64,000 nt of DNA from Rubrivivax gelatinosus (GCF_004340905.1 NZ_SLXD01000008.1:57288-121287), one strand, 5' to 3'. Positions 1 through 10,934 are shown, counted from the stretch's first letter. Notes: generated by a model from the letters alone, not told the origin. A program made the numbers and translations.

Positions 1-1233
1 GCCGACACGGCGGCGGTGGTCAGCGGCGTCTCGCTGGCCACGGCCACCGGCGCGGCGGCGACGGCGGGCACGCATGCCATCACGGCCAGCGGCGGCGCGG
101 CGTCCAACTACGAGATCGTGCTGCACGAGGGCACGCTGACGGTGGCCAAGGCGCAGCTGACGGTGAGCGCCGACGACAAGTCCAGGATCGCCGGCGAACG
201 CGACCCGGCGCTGACCTACAGCGTCGACTCGAGCCAGCTGCATTACGCCGACACCGCCTCGGTCGTGGGCGGCGTGCAACTCGCCGCGCCCGGCGGCGCC
301 GGGCTGTCGCCTGGACAGTACGCCATCGTCGCCTCCGGCGGCAGCGCGGACAACTACACGCTGCAGTACGTCGACGGCACGCTGACCGTGAAGCCGTCGT
401 CGAACGTCAACTCCGAGAAGCTGGTCGACCAGGTGACGCCGGACTCCGGCACCGGCACCGCGACCACCCCGGTCACGACCGTGCCGCCCTCAGGCGGCGC
501 GCCGGCGCCGACGATCGGCCAACCCGGTTCGATGGTCGTCGTCGGTGGCGGGGTGTCGGGCGGGGGCGAGGCCGGTCTGGTGTCCGGCGGCGCGGCTGGC
601 GCCGCCGTGGACCCGATCGGTTCCAACGGCTCGAGCGCTTCGAGCGGATCGAGCGGATCGAGCGGATCGAGCGGATCGAGCGGATCGAGCGGATCGAGCG
701 GATCGAGCGGTTCGAGCGGTTCGATCGGTTCGATCGGTTCGAGCGCCGATGTCGCCGGCTCGGGTTCGACTGGCTCCGGCTCGGGCTCGGGCTCGGGCTC
801 GGGTTCGGGTTCGGGTTCGGGTTCGGGTTCCGGTTCCGGTTCCGGTTCCGGTTCCGGTTCCGGTTCCGGTTCCGGTTCCGGTACGGAGGCCGGTTCCGCC
901 GGGACTCCGGGCGCCGCGGCGCCGGCCGGGGGCGGCGCCGCGGCGTTGGCCGTCGTCGAGCCGCAGAGCCAGGTCAGCGCGGATTCGGCGAGTGGGTTCC
1001 GCTTCGACGCCAGCGCCAGTTTCGAGAAACCGGCCGAGGCCCGCCTGAGCTACAGCGCACGGATGGCCGACGGCTCGCCGCTGCCGCCGTGGATGGCGCT
1101 GGACACGAGCACCGGCGTGCTCAGCGGCGTGCCGCCCTCCGGCGCGGCGGCGATGCTGGAAGTGGTGGTCACCGCGCAGACCGAAGCCGGCGCCTCGGCG
1201 TCGACCGTCGTGCGCGTGGACGCCGGCCGCTGA
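1..1233 (+). CDS. MBG-repeat surface/secreted protein, C-terminal part (5' end outside window)
   Basis: The reading frame is open to the left edge, so the N-terminus is missing. The fragment starts inside one MBG-type repeat and contains a second. Both repeats end in the hallmark N-Y-x-x-x-x-x-x-G-T-L-T-V, and [10 protein letters not shown] and [10 protein letters not shown] mark equivalent points in successive repeats. A low-complexity Ser/Gly linker follows (about residues 205-295), made of SSG triplets and then a long (GS)n run. The last ~85 residues resemble a putative Ig (He_PIG-like) domain: a P-P-W-M-x-L-D motif followed by T-G-V-L-S-G-V-P. Families of this build are large filamentous-haemagglutinin-like or otherwise exported adhesins. 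No anchor (LPxTG, PEP-CTERM or autotransporter barrel) is seen at this end. The protein ends with ordinary sequence after the Ig-like domain. Identity as an adhesin is inferred. Confidence 0.75.
   Translation, partial: ADTAAVVSGVSLATATGAAATAGTHAITASGGAASNYEIVLHEGTLTVAKAQLTVSADDKSRIAGERDPALTYSVDSSQLHYADTASVVGGVQLAAPGGAGLSPGQYAIVASGGSADNYTLQYVDGTLTVKPSSNVNSEKLVDQVTPDSGTGTATTPVTTVPPSGGAPAPTIGQPGSMVVVGGGVSGGGEAGLVSGGAAGAAVDPIGSNGSSASSGSSGSSGSSGSSGSSGSSGSSGSSGSIGSIGSSADVAGSGSTGSGSGSGSGSGSGSGSGSGSGSGSGSGSGSGSGSGSGTEAGSAGTPGAAAPAGGGAAALAVVEPQSQVSADSASGFRFDASASFEKPAEARLSYSARMADGSPLPPWMALDTSTGVLSGVPPSGAAAMLEVVVTAQTEAGASASTVVRVDAGR
631..747 (+). repeat. 9-bp tandem repeat encoding Ser-Ser-Gly
   Basis: A near-perfect tandem array of the unit TCGAGCGGA within the adhesin gene. 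Most copies are identical. Toward the end the unit changes to TCGAGCGGT and TCGATCGGT, which turns SSG into SIG. The unit is a multiple of three, so copy-number change would alter linker length without shifting the frame. Confidence 0.9.
772..882 (+). repeat. 6-bp tandem repeat encoding (Gly-Ser)n
   Basis: About 18 hexamers, each encoding Gly-Ser. They fall into three homogenised blocks that differ only at synonymous positions: GGCTCG, then GGTTCG, then GGTTCC. Such blocks suggest local expansion by slippage. The array is in frame with the adhesin gene. Confidence 0.9.
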
Positions 1234-1267
1234 ACCCGGGACGCCGCGGCCTGCGGGCCGTGGCGTC

Positions 1268-2128
1268 TCAGCGGCCGCCCAGCGTGCTGCGCAGCGCCGC
1301 GCAGCGTTCGACGAGGCGGCGTGCGAGTTCGTCGCGCACGCCACCGAAGCGCATCGCCGGCACCGGGATCGAGATCGCCGCGATCTCGCCCCCGGGCAGG
1401 CGCAGCGCCGCCGCCAGTGCGCAGATGCCGGCGGCGTTCTCTTCCTGGTCGACGGCCCAGCCACAGGCCCGGACGGCCTGCAGCTCGGCTTCGAGCGTCG
1501 GCCAGTCCGTGAGCGTGGCCGGCGTCAGCGCCGTCAGGCGCAGGCGCGGGCGCAGCAGCGCCAGTTCCGTCGGCGACAGTGCCGCCAGCATCGCCTTGCC
1601 CGGCGCGCTGGCATGCAGCGGGAAGGCCACGCCGACGCCGGACTCGGCGCGCAGGCGCTGCGCGCCGGCCACCTGATCGACGAAGACCAGACGTTCTCCG
1701 TCCAGCAGCGACAGGTCCACCGTCTCGCCGCACTCGCGTGCCAGCGCCTGCAGCACCGGGCGCGCGAACTCGGCGACGTCGAAACGCGCGGCGGCCGCCA
1801 GCGCCAGCAGCGCCGGGCCCAGGCGCACGCCGCGCGTCGGGCTGGCGGCGATGACCAGCTGTTCGCGGTCCAGCGCCTCGACGATGCGCTGCACCGTCGA
1901 GCGCGGCAGCCCCAGCAGCCGCGCGAGTTCGCCCAGCGACAGGCCGCCCGGGTGGTCGCGCAGCGCACGCAGCACCGCGGCGGCACGCGCGATGACTTGC
2001 ACGCCACCCGCGCGCTCGGCACCGCCGCCGGATTCTTCTGCCTCCGTCTTCGCCACGTCCCGCCCCCCGTTCTTCGCGGGCGCGAGTGTGCCATCGGGCT
2101 GGCGGTCGGCCAGGGGATGTCGAGTCAT
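1268..2128 (-). CDS. IclR family transcriptional regulator
   Basis: A 286-residue IclR-type regulator. The N-terminal winged helix-turn-helix has the typical core GELARLLGLPRSTVQRI. It is followed by the IclR effector-binding domain, with E-x-V-D-L-S-L-L, the H-A-S-A-P-G-K-A motif and a conserved C-terminal I-S-I-P-V-P segment. A longer frame reaches 2227, but that extension would run through the divergent operator region, so the ATG at 2128 is preferred. The gene is divergent from the cyclase-family hydrolase at 2244, and palindromes lie between them. It probably controls that gene and possibly itself. The effector is unknown. Confidence 0.88.
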   Translation of the reverse strand: MTRHPLADRQPDGTLAPAKNGGRDVAKTEAEESGGGAERAGGVQVIARAAAVLRALRDHPGGLSLGELARLLGLPRSTVQRIVEALDREQLVIAASPTRGVRLGPALLALAAAARFDVAEFARPVLQALARECGETVDLSLLDGERLVFVDQVAGAQRLRAESGVGVAFPLHASAPGKAMLAALSPTELALLRPRLRLTALTPATLTDWPTLEAELQAVRACGWAVDQEENAAGICALAAALRLPGGEIAAISIPVPAMRFGGVRDELARRLVERCAALRSTLGGR

Positions 2129-2129
2129 C

Positions 2130-2141
2130 AGGGTTAACCCT
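2130..2141. promoter_or_regulatory. 12-bp perfect palindrome at the iclR-like gene start
   Basis: AGGGTTAACCCT lies immediately upstream of the regulator start codon. It is perfectly self-complementary. Its position would allow autorepression, but no function is shown. Confidence 0.4.
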
Positions 2142-2188
2142 ATTCCTTTAAACGATCTTGATCCGGATAGTACTGATGCATCGCAAAA

Positions 2189-2216
2189 CGGTACACATGT
2201 ACCGCATAGCGGTACA
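2189..2216. promoter_or_regulatory. Candidate IclR-type operator between divergent genes
   Basis: A 16-bp near-perfect palindrome, CGGTACACATGTACCG (7 of 8 paired positions), lies at 2189-2204. An additional CGGTACA half-site follows at 2210-2216. The cluster sits 28-55 bp upstream of the hydrolase start. IclR regulators usually bind palindromes of about this length between divergent genes. Assignment to this regulator is inference. Confidence 0.6.
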
Positions 2217-2243
2217 TCAAACTTCATTCATCCGGAGCACGGC

Positions 2244-3086
2244 ATGACGATCACGGTCCGCGGCATCACCTACCAAGAGAACCTCGACAACGACATGGGG
2301 CTGGAGTTCTACGACCTCAGCCATCCGTGGGGCCTGGGGCAGCCCTGCTGGCCCTACTTCGAGGACGTCAAGATCGAGCGCCTGCACACGATGGCGCGCA
2401 GCGGCGTGCTGACGCAGCGCATCACGACGGTGATGCACTCGGGCACGCACATCGACGCCCCGGCGCACGTCGTCGAGGGCACGCCGTTCATGGACGAGGT
2501 GCCGCTGCCGTACTTCTTCGGCACCGGCGTCGTCGTCTCGATTCCCAAGGGCCGCTGGGAAGTCATCACCGCCGAGGACCTGGAGCGTGCGTCGCCGCAG
2601 ATCCGCGAGGGCGACATCGTCATCGTCAACACCGGCTGGCACAAACACTACGGCGACAACCGCCAGTACTACGCCTACTCGCCGGGCTTCTACAAGGAAG
2701 CCGGCGAGTGGTTCGCGAAGAAGAAGGTGAAGATGATCGGCACCGACACCCAGGCGCTGGACCACCCGCTGGGCACCGCCATCGGCCCGCACGGCCCGGG
2801 CTGGCCCAACGGCCTGCTGCCGCAGGTCAACATGGAGTACGAGCGCGAGACCGGCCGCAAGGTCATCGAGGACTTCCCCGAGTGGGAGCCCTGCCACCAG
2901 GCGATCCTGCAGGCCGGCATCTGCGGCATCGAGAACGTCGGCGGCGAGATCGACAAGGTCACCGGCAAACGCGTGACCTTCGCCGCCTTCCCCTGGCGCT
3001 GGAAGGACGGCGACGGCTGCATCGTGCGGCTGGTGGCCATCGTCGACAAACGCGGCGGCTACCGCATCGAGAACGGCCAGGGCTGA
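2244..3086 (+). CDS. Cyclase-family (kynurenine formamidase-like) metal-dependent hydrolase
   Basis: A 280-residue protein of the cyclase family (PF04199), which also contains kynurenine formamidase and isatin hydrolase. The metal-binding signature H-S-G-T-H-I-D-A-P-A-H is intact. A second conserved segment reads I-G-T-D-T-Q-A-L-D-H-P. No signal peptide is seen, so it is cytoplasmic. The ATG at 2244 has a GGAG six bases upstream and was chosen over in-frame codons further left that would overlap the divergent regulator. The neighbouring IclR regulator suggests an inducible catabolic hydrolase. The substrate cannot be read from the sequence. No kynurenine or gallate pathway genes are adjacent. 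Confidence 0.85.
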   Translation: MTITVRGITYQENLDNDMGLEFYDLSHPWGLGQPCWPYFEDVKIERLHTMARSGVLTQRITTVMHSGTHIDAPAHVVEGTPFMDEVPLPYFFGTGVVVSIPKGRWEVITAEDLERASPQIREGDIVIVNTGWHKHYGDNRQYYAYSPGFYKEAGEWFAKKKVKMIGTDTQALDHPLGTAIGPHGPGWPNGLLPQVNMEYERETGRKVIEDFPEWEPCHQAILQAGICGIENVGGEIDKVTGKRVTFAAFPWRWKDGDGCIVRLVAIVDKRGGYRIENGQG

Positions 3087-3106
3087 GCGCCCCGGACGCT
3101 TCCAAG

Positions 3107-3134
3107 CTGCAACAGCGGTATGGCGCTGTTGCAG
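3107..3134. terminator. Stem-loop after the cyclase-family gene
   Basis: An 11-bp perfect stem (CTGCAACAGCG / CGCTGTTGCAG) with a 6-base loop starts 20 bases after the hydrolase stop. There is no T-tract, so it may be a terminator lacking the U-run, an mRNA-stabilising hairpin or a protein site. Confidence 0.4.
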
Positions 3135-3265
3135 AGCGCCTGAGCGGGGTGAGCGCTGTAAGCCGCCGCCCCGCCGTCCCCCGGTCCCAGGGGCGGTGCC
3201 CCGGCGCCGGCCTCCCCACAGTGGCCCAGCCGCGGACTTCGCGGCGCCATCCGGGGAGAGTTCAG

Positions 3266-4105
3266 ATGTTCACTCGTCATTGCGTCGTGTTGGCGGCCGC
3301 CTGCGCCGTCGCCGGGAGCGCGGCCGCAGCGTCGGTCGAGCTGCAGAAGGGGACCCTGGGGGCGACCATCGCCGACAGCGGCAACTTCGACTACAGCGCC
3401 TACCCCGCGCTGGCCTACGGCGGACGCGAGTTCGTCAACGTCGGGACGCCCAGCAGCTGGTACTGGTTCAGCGCCGGGACGACCCAGCTCGTCGCCCAGT
3501 ACGGAGCCAACCCCTTCGGTGCCAGCACCTGGGCCGCCGGGCCCGGCGACGCGACGACGGTCGGTGCCTTCGGCGACTGGTCCTTCAGCCAGACGGTGCA
3601 TCTCGCCTCGGGCAACAAGCTGACGGTGCACCTGAACCTGACCAACACCGGCGACTCCGACCTCGACGGCGTGCGCTGGGGCGTCGGCTTCGATCCGGAC
3701 CAGGACTACGGGATCGGGACGCCGTTCACGTTCAACCGCATCCTCGGCCAGGGGGCGGGCGCGGCGGTCAGCGCCTACGGCGAGCAATCCGGCCTCACCG
3801 TCACGCTGGCCAACGACACCGCGGCCGGCGCGAGCGCCGTCGCCTACGTCAACGCCGGCGACTGCTGCTTCGCCGTCGATCCGGCGAAGGCTCTGGCGAA
3901 CGGTCAGGCGGCGGGCTACGGGCGCTACGGCGACGACTCGATCAGCCTCGCCTACGACTTGGGTACCGTGGCCGCCGGCCAGACCGTGTCGATCGGCTAC
4001 TCCTACAGCTTCGCGCCGGCTGCGATCCCCGAACCGGCCACCGCGGCGATGATGCTCGGCGGCCTGGCCCTGCTGGCGGCCCGCCGGCGCCGGGCGGCCT
4101 GTTGA
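3266..4105 (+). CDS. PEP-CTERM sorting domain protein
   Basis: A 279-residue exported protein. An N-terminal signal peptide ends near A-G-S-A-A-A-A-S. The middle is rich in Gly, Ala, Ser, Tyr and Trp, with alternating beta-type sequence. The C-terminus is a classic PEP-CTERM tag: I-P-E-P-A-T, a hydrophobic stretch, then A-A-R-R-R-R-A. Proteins with this tag are processed by exosortase/EpsH and are usually tied to exopolysaccharide or biofilm production. No exosortase is in this window. A strong GGGGAGAG ribosome-binding site precedes the ATG. The specific function is unknown. Confidence 0.85.
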   Translation: MFTRHCVVLAAACAVAGSAAAASVELQKGTLGATIADSGNFDYSAYPALAYGGREFVNVGTPSSWYWFSAGTTQLVAQYGANPFGASTWAAGPGDATTVGAFGDWSFSQTVHLASGNKLTVHLNLTNTGDSDLDGVRWGVGFDPDQDYGIGTPFTFNRILGQGAGAAVSAYGEQSGLTVTLANDTAAGASAVAYVNAGDCCFAVDPAKALANGQAAGYGRYGDDSISLAYDLGTVAAGQTVSIGYSYSFAPAAIPEPATAAMMLGGLALLAARRRRAAC

Positions 4106-4120
4106 GGCCCGCGGCGGCGC

Positions 4121-6850
<2,730 letters not shown>

Positions 6851-7057
6851 GCGGTTCCTCCGGTGGCGTGGACCGCAGCCATTGTGGGCACGAGGGGGAG
6901 GGCGGCTGGGCGGTGGGGCGATCGGGCTGCCGCCGCGCGCGAGCCGCCCCGGATGCCGCTACGCTGGCGCACGAGCATGTTCGCAGGGGGACCGACCGAT
7001 GATCGTTCGTACATCAGGCCCGATCGCGATGGCCCGCCGAGCTTCCGTCCGGCCGGC

Positions 7058-7741
7058 ATGAGCCACGGTGTCTCTGGCGCCGGAGAAGGCCCGCAGACGC
7101 CCGACGGCTGCTCGGTGGAGCTCTATCGCCGCTTGCCCTACATGGGTGAACTCGAGGCCATCGAGCCGGTGTTGATCGAGCATCCTGCGGTGCTCGAACT
7201 CGGCTGCGGCACCGGCCGTCTGTGCGCGCGGATGGTGGCGCTGGGGCTGCGGGTCACCGGCGTCGACGAATCGGCCGAGATGCTGGCCCACCTGCCCGCC
7301 GGCGTCGAGGCCGTCTGTTCGAGCATCGAGACGCTGGCCCTGGGCCGTCGCTGGCCGGCGGTGCTGCTGGCCAGCCACCTCGTCAACCACCCGGAGTCGG
7401 CCGTGCGCGAGGCCTTCGCCGCGGCGGCCTGGCGGCACCTGGCGCCGGGTGGCAGCTTCTTCGTCAAGCGCCATGACACGACGTGGCTGCAGACGGTTCA
7501 AGCCGGCTTCCTCGGCGCCGCGAACGGCGTCGCCTATCACGCCGAGCAGGTCGAGCGCCGCGGTGCCGAGGTCTCGATGCGCCTGCGTTACGAGCTGGAC
7601 GGCGCCAGTTGGTGGCACTCGTTCACGACGATGGCGATGTCCGAGACCGATGTCGAGAGCCTGCTGCGCGCCCAGGGATTCGGTGCGTGCCGATGGCTGG
7701 GCGCCGGGCGGCTCTGGGTGATGGCCACGGCGCAGCCGTGA
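7058..7741 (+). CDS. Class I SAM-dependent methyltransferase
   Basis: A 227-residue cytoplasmic protein with a Rossmann methyltransferase core. Motif I is V-L-E-L-G-C-G-T-G-R-L near residue 45. It is followed by V-T-G-V-D-E-S-A-E-M-L (motif II acidic residue) and the post-motif W-R-H-L-A-P-G-G. The substrate is not evident. The start is uncertain: in-frame ATGs occur upstream (for example 6977), and neither has a convincing ribosome-binding site. 7058 was chosen because the family usually begins shortly before motif I. It stands alone between acnA and a convergent oxidoreductase. Confidence 0.78.
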   Translation: MSHGVSGAGEGPQTPDGCSVELYRRLPYMGELEAIEPVLIEHPAVLELGCGTGRLCARMVALGLRVTGVDESAEMLAHLPAGVEAVCSSIETLALGRRWPAVLLASHLVNHPESAVREAFAAAAWRHLAPGGSFFVKRHDTTWLQTVQAGFLGAANGVAYHAEQVERRGAEVSMRLRYELDGASWWHSFTTMAMSETDVESLLRAQGFGACRWLGAGRLWVMATAQP

Positions 7742-7751
7742 CTCGTCAAGG

Positions 7752-9095
7752 CTAGGCCGCCAGCGCCTCCATCTCCCGCCGCAAGCGCCACGCCGGCAGT
7801 TCCGGCCGGGCGATGACGTCGTCCCAGCACAGCATCTGCCCGGCGGCGACCGGGCGCTGGAGCACCAGGTCGTGCGCCAGCCCCAGCGGCAGGCCGCCGT
7901 GGGCACGCGAGGCCTCGGCCGGCTGCAGCCGGCCGACCACCGTGTAGCCGCCTTCGCCGTCGAGCGTCTCGCCGGCGCGCAGGTCGCGTTTGGCGGTGGC
8001 CACGACGTCGGCCATCCAGGCGGTGGCCGCGCCGGTCGCCTCGCCGCGCAGCGCGACGCTGGCCACCGAATAACCGACCTCCAGCCCGATCAGGTGCCAG
8101 CGTTTGTAGAGCGTGAAGTAACGCCCGCTGGGGTCGGTCTTGGCGCCGTACTCCTCGAAGCAGTGGCGCACGTAGTCGGCCTCGCCTTCGACGGTGACCC
8201 AGACGCCCATGCGGATGTCGTAGGGGATGGTCGTGCCGTCGCGGCGCAGCGAGGAGATGACCTCGACCATGCCCTTGCGTTCGAGCACGCCGCCTTCGGC
8301 CAACGGCCGCGTGACGCCGGGGATCTCGTCGATCGCCGCCGGCGGGTACAGCAGGCCGCCCGAGGGCACGGCCAGCCCGGTGGCGTTGGCGACCGCGGTG
8401 CATTCGATCGCCGGCTTGGAGCCGTCGAGGAAGCTGTTGAACATCTTCGGGTTCAGCCCGCCGCGGTCGGCCTGCTCGGGCGTCAGGCCGTAGAAGCCCC
8501 AGACCGTCTCCGGCGTCGACTGCGCGAAGTGCGGCAGCCACTTGTGGCCGCGCCCGGCGGCGACGACCGGGAAGCCGCAGGTGCGCGCCCAGTCGACGAG
8601 GTCGCAGATCAGCGCCGGCTGGTCGCCGAAGGCCAGTGAGTAGACGACACCGGCCTCGGCCGCGCGCCGCGCCAGCAGCGGGCCGCAGAAGGCGTCGGCC
8701 TCGACGGTCACGTTGACGACGTGTTTGCCCTCGGCGATCGCCGCCAGGCAGTGTTCGACCGCGGCCACCGGGTGGCCGGTGCATTCGACGATGACGTCGA
8801 TCGCCGGGTGCCGCACCAGCGCCTGCCAGTCCTCGCCGACGTGGGTGCGGCCGTCGGCCAGCGCGGCGTCCAGGCTGGGCGCGGTGGCGCGTGCCGGGTC
8901 CCAGCCGACACGCTCGAGGTTGCGGCGCGCGCCGTCCGGCGCCAGGTCGGCGATGCCGGCCAGGTGCACGCCGGGCGTGTTGGGCACCTGCGCCAGGTAC
9001 ATCGAGCCGAACTTGCCGGCGCCGATCAGGCCGACGCGGATCGGCCGCCCCTCGGCCGCGCGCCGGCGCAGCTGGGTGTGCAGGCCGGTCTTCAT
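7752..9095 (-). CDS. NAD(P)-dependent homoserine dehydrogenase-like oxidoreductase with SAF domain
   Basis: A 447-residue two-domain protein. The N-terminal half carries a Rossmann dinucleotide site (V-G-L-I-G-A-G-K-F-G) and a GFO/IDH/homoserine-dehydrogenase-like fold. A D-V-I-V-E-C-T-G-H-P segment marks the end of the nucleotide-binding part. The C-terminal ~70 residues form a SAF/AFP-like module (D-L-R-A-G-E-T-L-D-G-E-G-G and L-A-H-D-L-V-L). Related proteins are often labelled SAF-domain or FlgA-like oxidoreductases, and some act in sugar-acid catabolism. The substrate here is unknown. The ATG at 9095 is preferred over 9209 because the extra 38 residues have no family character. Confidence 0.75.
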   Translation of the reverse strand: MKTGLHTQLRRRAAEGRPIRVGLIGAGKFGSMYLAQVPNTPGVHLAGIADLAPDGARRNLERVGWDPARATAPSLDAALADGRTHVGEDWQALVRHPAIDVIVECTGHPVAAVEHCLAAIAEGKHVVNVTVEADAFCGPLLARRAAEAGVVYSLAFGDQPALICDLVDWARTCGFPVVAAGRGHKWLPHFAQSTPETVWGFYGLTPEQADRGGLNPKMFNSFLDGSKPAIECTAVANATGLAVPSGGLLYPPAAIDEIPGVTRPLAEGGVLERKGMVEVISSLRRDGTTIPYDIRMGVWVTVEGEADYVRHCFEEYGAKTDPSGRYFTLYKRWHLIGLEVGYSVASVALRGEATGAATAWMADVVATAKRDLRAGETLDGEGGYTVVGRLQPAEASRAHGGLPLGLAHDLVLQRPVAAGQMLCWDDVIARPELPAWRLRREMEALAA

Positions 9096-9444
9096 GCCGG
9101 GCGGCGCACGCGGCGCATCGGGGGGCAAAGCAGCATCGGAGTCCTTGTTGTGGCGGCAGACGGCTTGACAAGTGTCATGTCCGAGGCTGGGTGGTGCGCT
9201 ACGGGTCATCCCGGGCGGGTGCGGGTGGAGGACGTGTTAGCACGCCCGTCTCCGCTGCGGGCTTTGCCCGCTACCGGGCCTTCGCCTGGCCACGGGCGCA
9301 AGACTGGCGTCTCGTTCGGTCTGCCATTGCGGCCTTGCACTTGATGCGTAGGTCAGGAATATTCCTTCGGCGTCGCGCTCCGGCCGCCGCAGTGCGCCAT
9401 GGGGCCGACGGTCGTCGGCCATCGGGGAGGAGGTTGCGGAGGTG
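9096..9444. other. Intergenic region without a recognisable gene
   Basis: About 350 bases between the oxidoreductase start and the first small membrane protein. It contains a short GC hairpin (GCGGGC-TTT-GCCCGC at 9257-9271). Frames through it have shadow-like composition, and I see no convincing gene or RNA. The base composition is a little less extreme than in the flanking genes. Confidence 0.5.
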
Positions 9445-9831
9445 ATGCACGACCCTGGAGAGCGATGGAAGCGCAAGCCGCTGCTGGATGAGAACCCCTG
9501 GTCTCTTCTCAGGCCTGTCGGCCTTGCCCGACGCACGGCGCGCGTCGTCATGGCAGGCTGGGTCATCGCGGCCCCCGCTGCGCTCTCGATCCATGAGCCT
9601 TTCGAATGGGGCTACGCCGTCGTCGGGATCCTCGGCCTGCTGATGCTCCGCTACGTTCTCCAGCGACTTCGGGGCGTTCCGGCCGAGTTCATCGGCCCGG
9701 GCGAGGCCGTCACGGAGGACTGGGCTTTCCAGATCCGCCTCTTCATCGACATCGTGGCGCTGCTCTTGCTGGCCTGGTCCGTTGCAACGCTTGTTCTCGG
9801 CTTCGAAGCGCTACGTGCCTGGCTGTCATAG
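9445..9831 (+). CDS. Small membrane protein of unknown function
   Basis: About 128 residues with three likely membrane segments: around residues 34-50 (V-V-M-A-G-W-V-I-A-A-P-A), 57-74 (Y-A-V-V-G-I-L-G-L-L-M) and 98-120 (F-I-D-I-V-A-L-L-L-L-A-W). I do not recognise a family. The start may be this ATG or the overlapping in-frame GTG at 9442; a GGAGG is close by. It is followed by two more small membrane proteins on the same strand. Its codon third positions are less GC-biased than in flanking housekeeping genes, which suggests accessory or acquired DNA. Confidence 0.55.
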   Translation: MHDPGERWKRKPLLDENPWSLLRPVGLARRTARVVMAGWVIAAPAALSIHEPFEWGYAVVGILGLLMLRYVLQRLRGVPAEFIGPGEAVTEDWAFQIRLFIDIVALLLLAWSVATLVLGFEALRAWLS

Positions 9832-9867
9832 TGCCGGCGGACCGCCTCAGCTGGATCGACAACGCCC

Positions 9868-10257
9868 ATGAGCAGTGCCTCACCGCAGTCCGAAGTCTTC
9901 GTCATGCGTTCCCTCACGCCCGCTGAGGTGGACCATCTCGCGACCATCAGTGCGATCAGCTTCGTTGTCGGGGCGTTGGCGATGGCTTGCGTGCTGGGGG
10001 TCGCTCTGGCGGTAGCGCTGAAGACCAAGGCTCCCGGGCGCTGGTCCGCCTTCCTCGGCATCGCGCTTGTGTCCGCCTGGTGGGCGCTGGTGCAGTCCAT
10101 GGGTGGCGATCTCGAAGCGACCTTCGGCCCCGTGGCGCTGCTCGTGACCTACACGGTCTACTCGGTATTCGCCGTGGTCTTCGCAATCGGGTACTGGCGC
10201 ATGAGCTTCGCTGTCTTCCGGCAACGCGCCACCCCGGCTGCAGACCGTGAGGCCTGA
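9868..10257 (+). CDS. Small membrane protein of unknown function
   Basis: 129 residues with three predicted membrane helices: one in I-S-F-V-V-G-A-L-A-M-A-C-V-L-G, one around W-S-A-F-L-G-I-A-L-V-S-A-W-W, and one around L-L-V-T-Y-T-V-Y-S-V-F-A-V-V-F. The soluble parts are short. No family is recognised. An in-frame ATG at 9904 is an alternative start that would remove 12 residues. It lies 36 bases after the previous small membrane protein on the same strand, so the two may be co-transcribed. Confidence 0.55.
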   Translation: MSSASPQSEVFVMRSLTPAEVDHLATISAISFVVGALAMACVLGVALAVALKTKAPGRWSAFLGIALVSAWWALVQSMGGDLEATFGPVALLVTYTVYSVFAVVFAIGYWRMSFAVFRQRATPAADREA

Positions 10258-10362
10258 TCCCTTGCCGGAAAGAACCTCGGCCGACCGGCCGTGCTGCGCC
10301 GGCCGGTCCCCGGCGCCGCGCGTGTCCGGGCGTCCGCGGCCGCTACGCCGGGGCGTTCGACC

Positions 10363-10839
10363 ATGAACCCGGCCACCCCACGTGCCGTCGTGCTTGCGGG
10401 GGGCGGTTCGGCGGGACTCGTGCTCCTGGAACTTCGGGCTGCACTGGAAGGTGCCGGCCCCTACAAGACGCTGCCTGGGCTGGAGACGGCTCTCGCCGCC
10501 GGATTGGGACTCGGCAACCTCCTGGTGCTGACCGTCGTCGGCCTGGCCGCATGTCGGGTCGGCAGCATGGGCCACGCGGTGCGGCGCCGGGCGGCTTTCG
10601 TCGGTCTGGTCATCGTGGCCGCAGCTGCCACCCTGGCGGCGCCTCTGCTGGCCTCGGCGGCGCTTGCAAGCCTCTGCCTGCGTCCGTCTCTCTGTCCGGA
10701 CATCGGCAATCCTCTGCTGTGGGCTTACCTGCGAGGCTTCACCGGTCTTCCATGGCCGCCGATGGTCGTCGGGCCTCTGGTGGCCTCGGCGATGTATGTC
10801 CGCACGAGGCGTCCGGCAGGCCACCCCGGTGATCCTTGA
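10363..10839 (+). CDS. Small membrane protein of unknown function
   Basis: 158 residues and hydrophobic throughout. Likely helices cover A-V-V-L-A-G-G-G-S-A-G-L-V-L-L, L-G-N-L-L-V-L-T-V-V-G-L-A-A, A-F-V-G-L-V-I-V-A-A-A-A-T-L-A and the C-terminal P-P-M-V-V-G-P-L-V-A. A C-L-R-P-S-L-C-P segment holds two cysteines in a predicted loop. No family is recognised. An in-frame GTG at 10291 would add 24 residues of low-quality sequence, so the ATG is preferred. It is third in a run of three small membrane proteins. Confidence 0.5.
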   Translation: MNPATPRAVVLAGGGSAGLVLLELRAALEGAGPYKTLPGLETALAAGLGLGNLLVLTVVGLAACRVGSMGHAVRRRAAFVGLVIVAAAATLAAPLLASAALASLCLRPSLCPDIGNPLLWAYLRGFTGLPWPPMVVGPLVASAMYVRTRRPAGHPGDP

Positions 10840-10899
10840 TCCCTGTCTGCGCGGCGAACTCGGGATGACCCCGACGGATCCCGGTACGAGTCGATCCCG

Positions 10900-10923
10900 T
10901 TTGGGATAATCTGTTGTCTCAAA
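10900..10923 (+). promoter_or_regulatory. Candidate promoter/operator of the Xre-RES module
   Basis: A GATAAT -10-like hexamer at 10905-10910 lies inside an imperfect inverted repeat (TTTGGGA at 10900-10906, TCTCAAA at 10917-10923). A second perfect inverted repeat, ATCCC-GTTT-GGGAT, overlaps it at 10894-10907. The strong ribosome-binding site AAAGGAG follows at 10921. The arrangement would suit autorepression by the antitoxin; no -35 box is convincing. Confidence 0.45.
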
Positions 10924-10934
10924 GGAGATGAGGT

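Noticed and set aside
631..882. Possible CRISPR array
   Set aside because: Units of 6 and 9 bases without unique spacers, in frame within a coding sequence.
3107..3134. Canonical rho-independent terminator
   Set aside because: Good stem but no run of T residues; listed only as a stem-loop.
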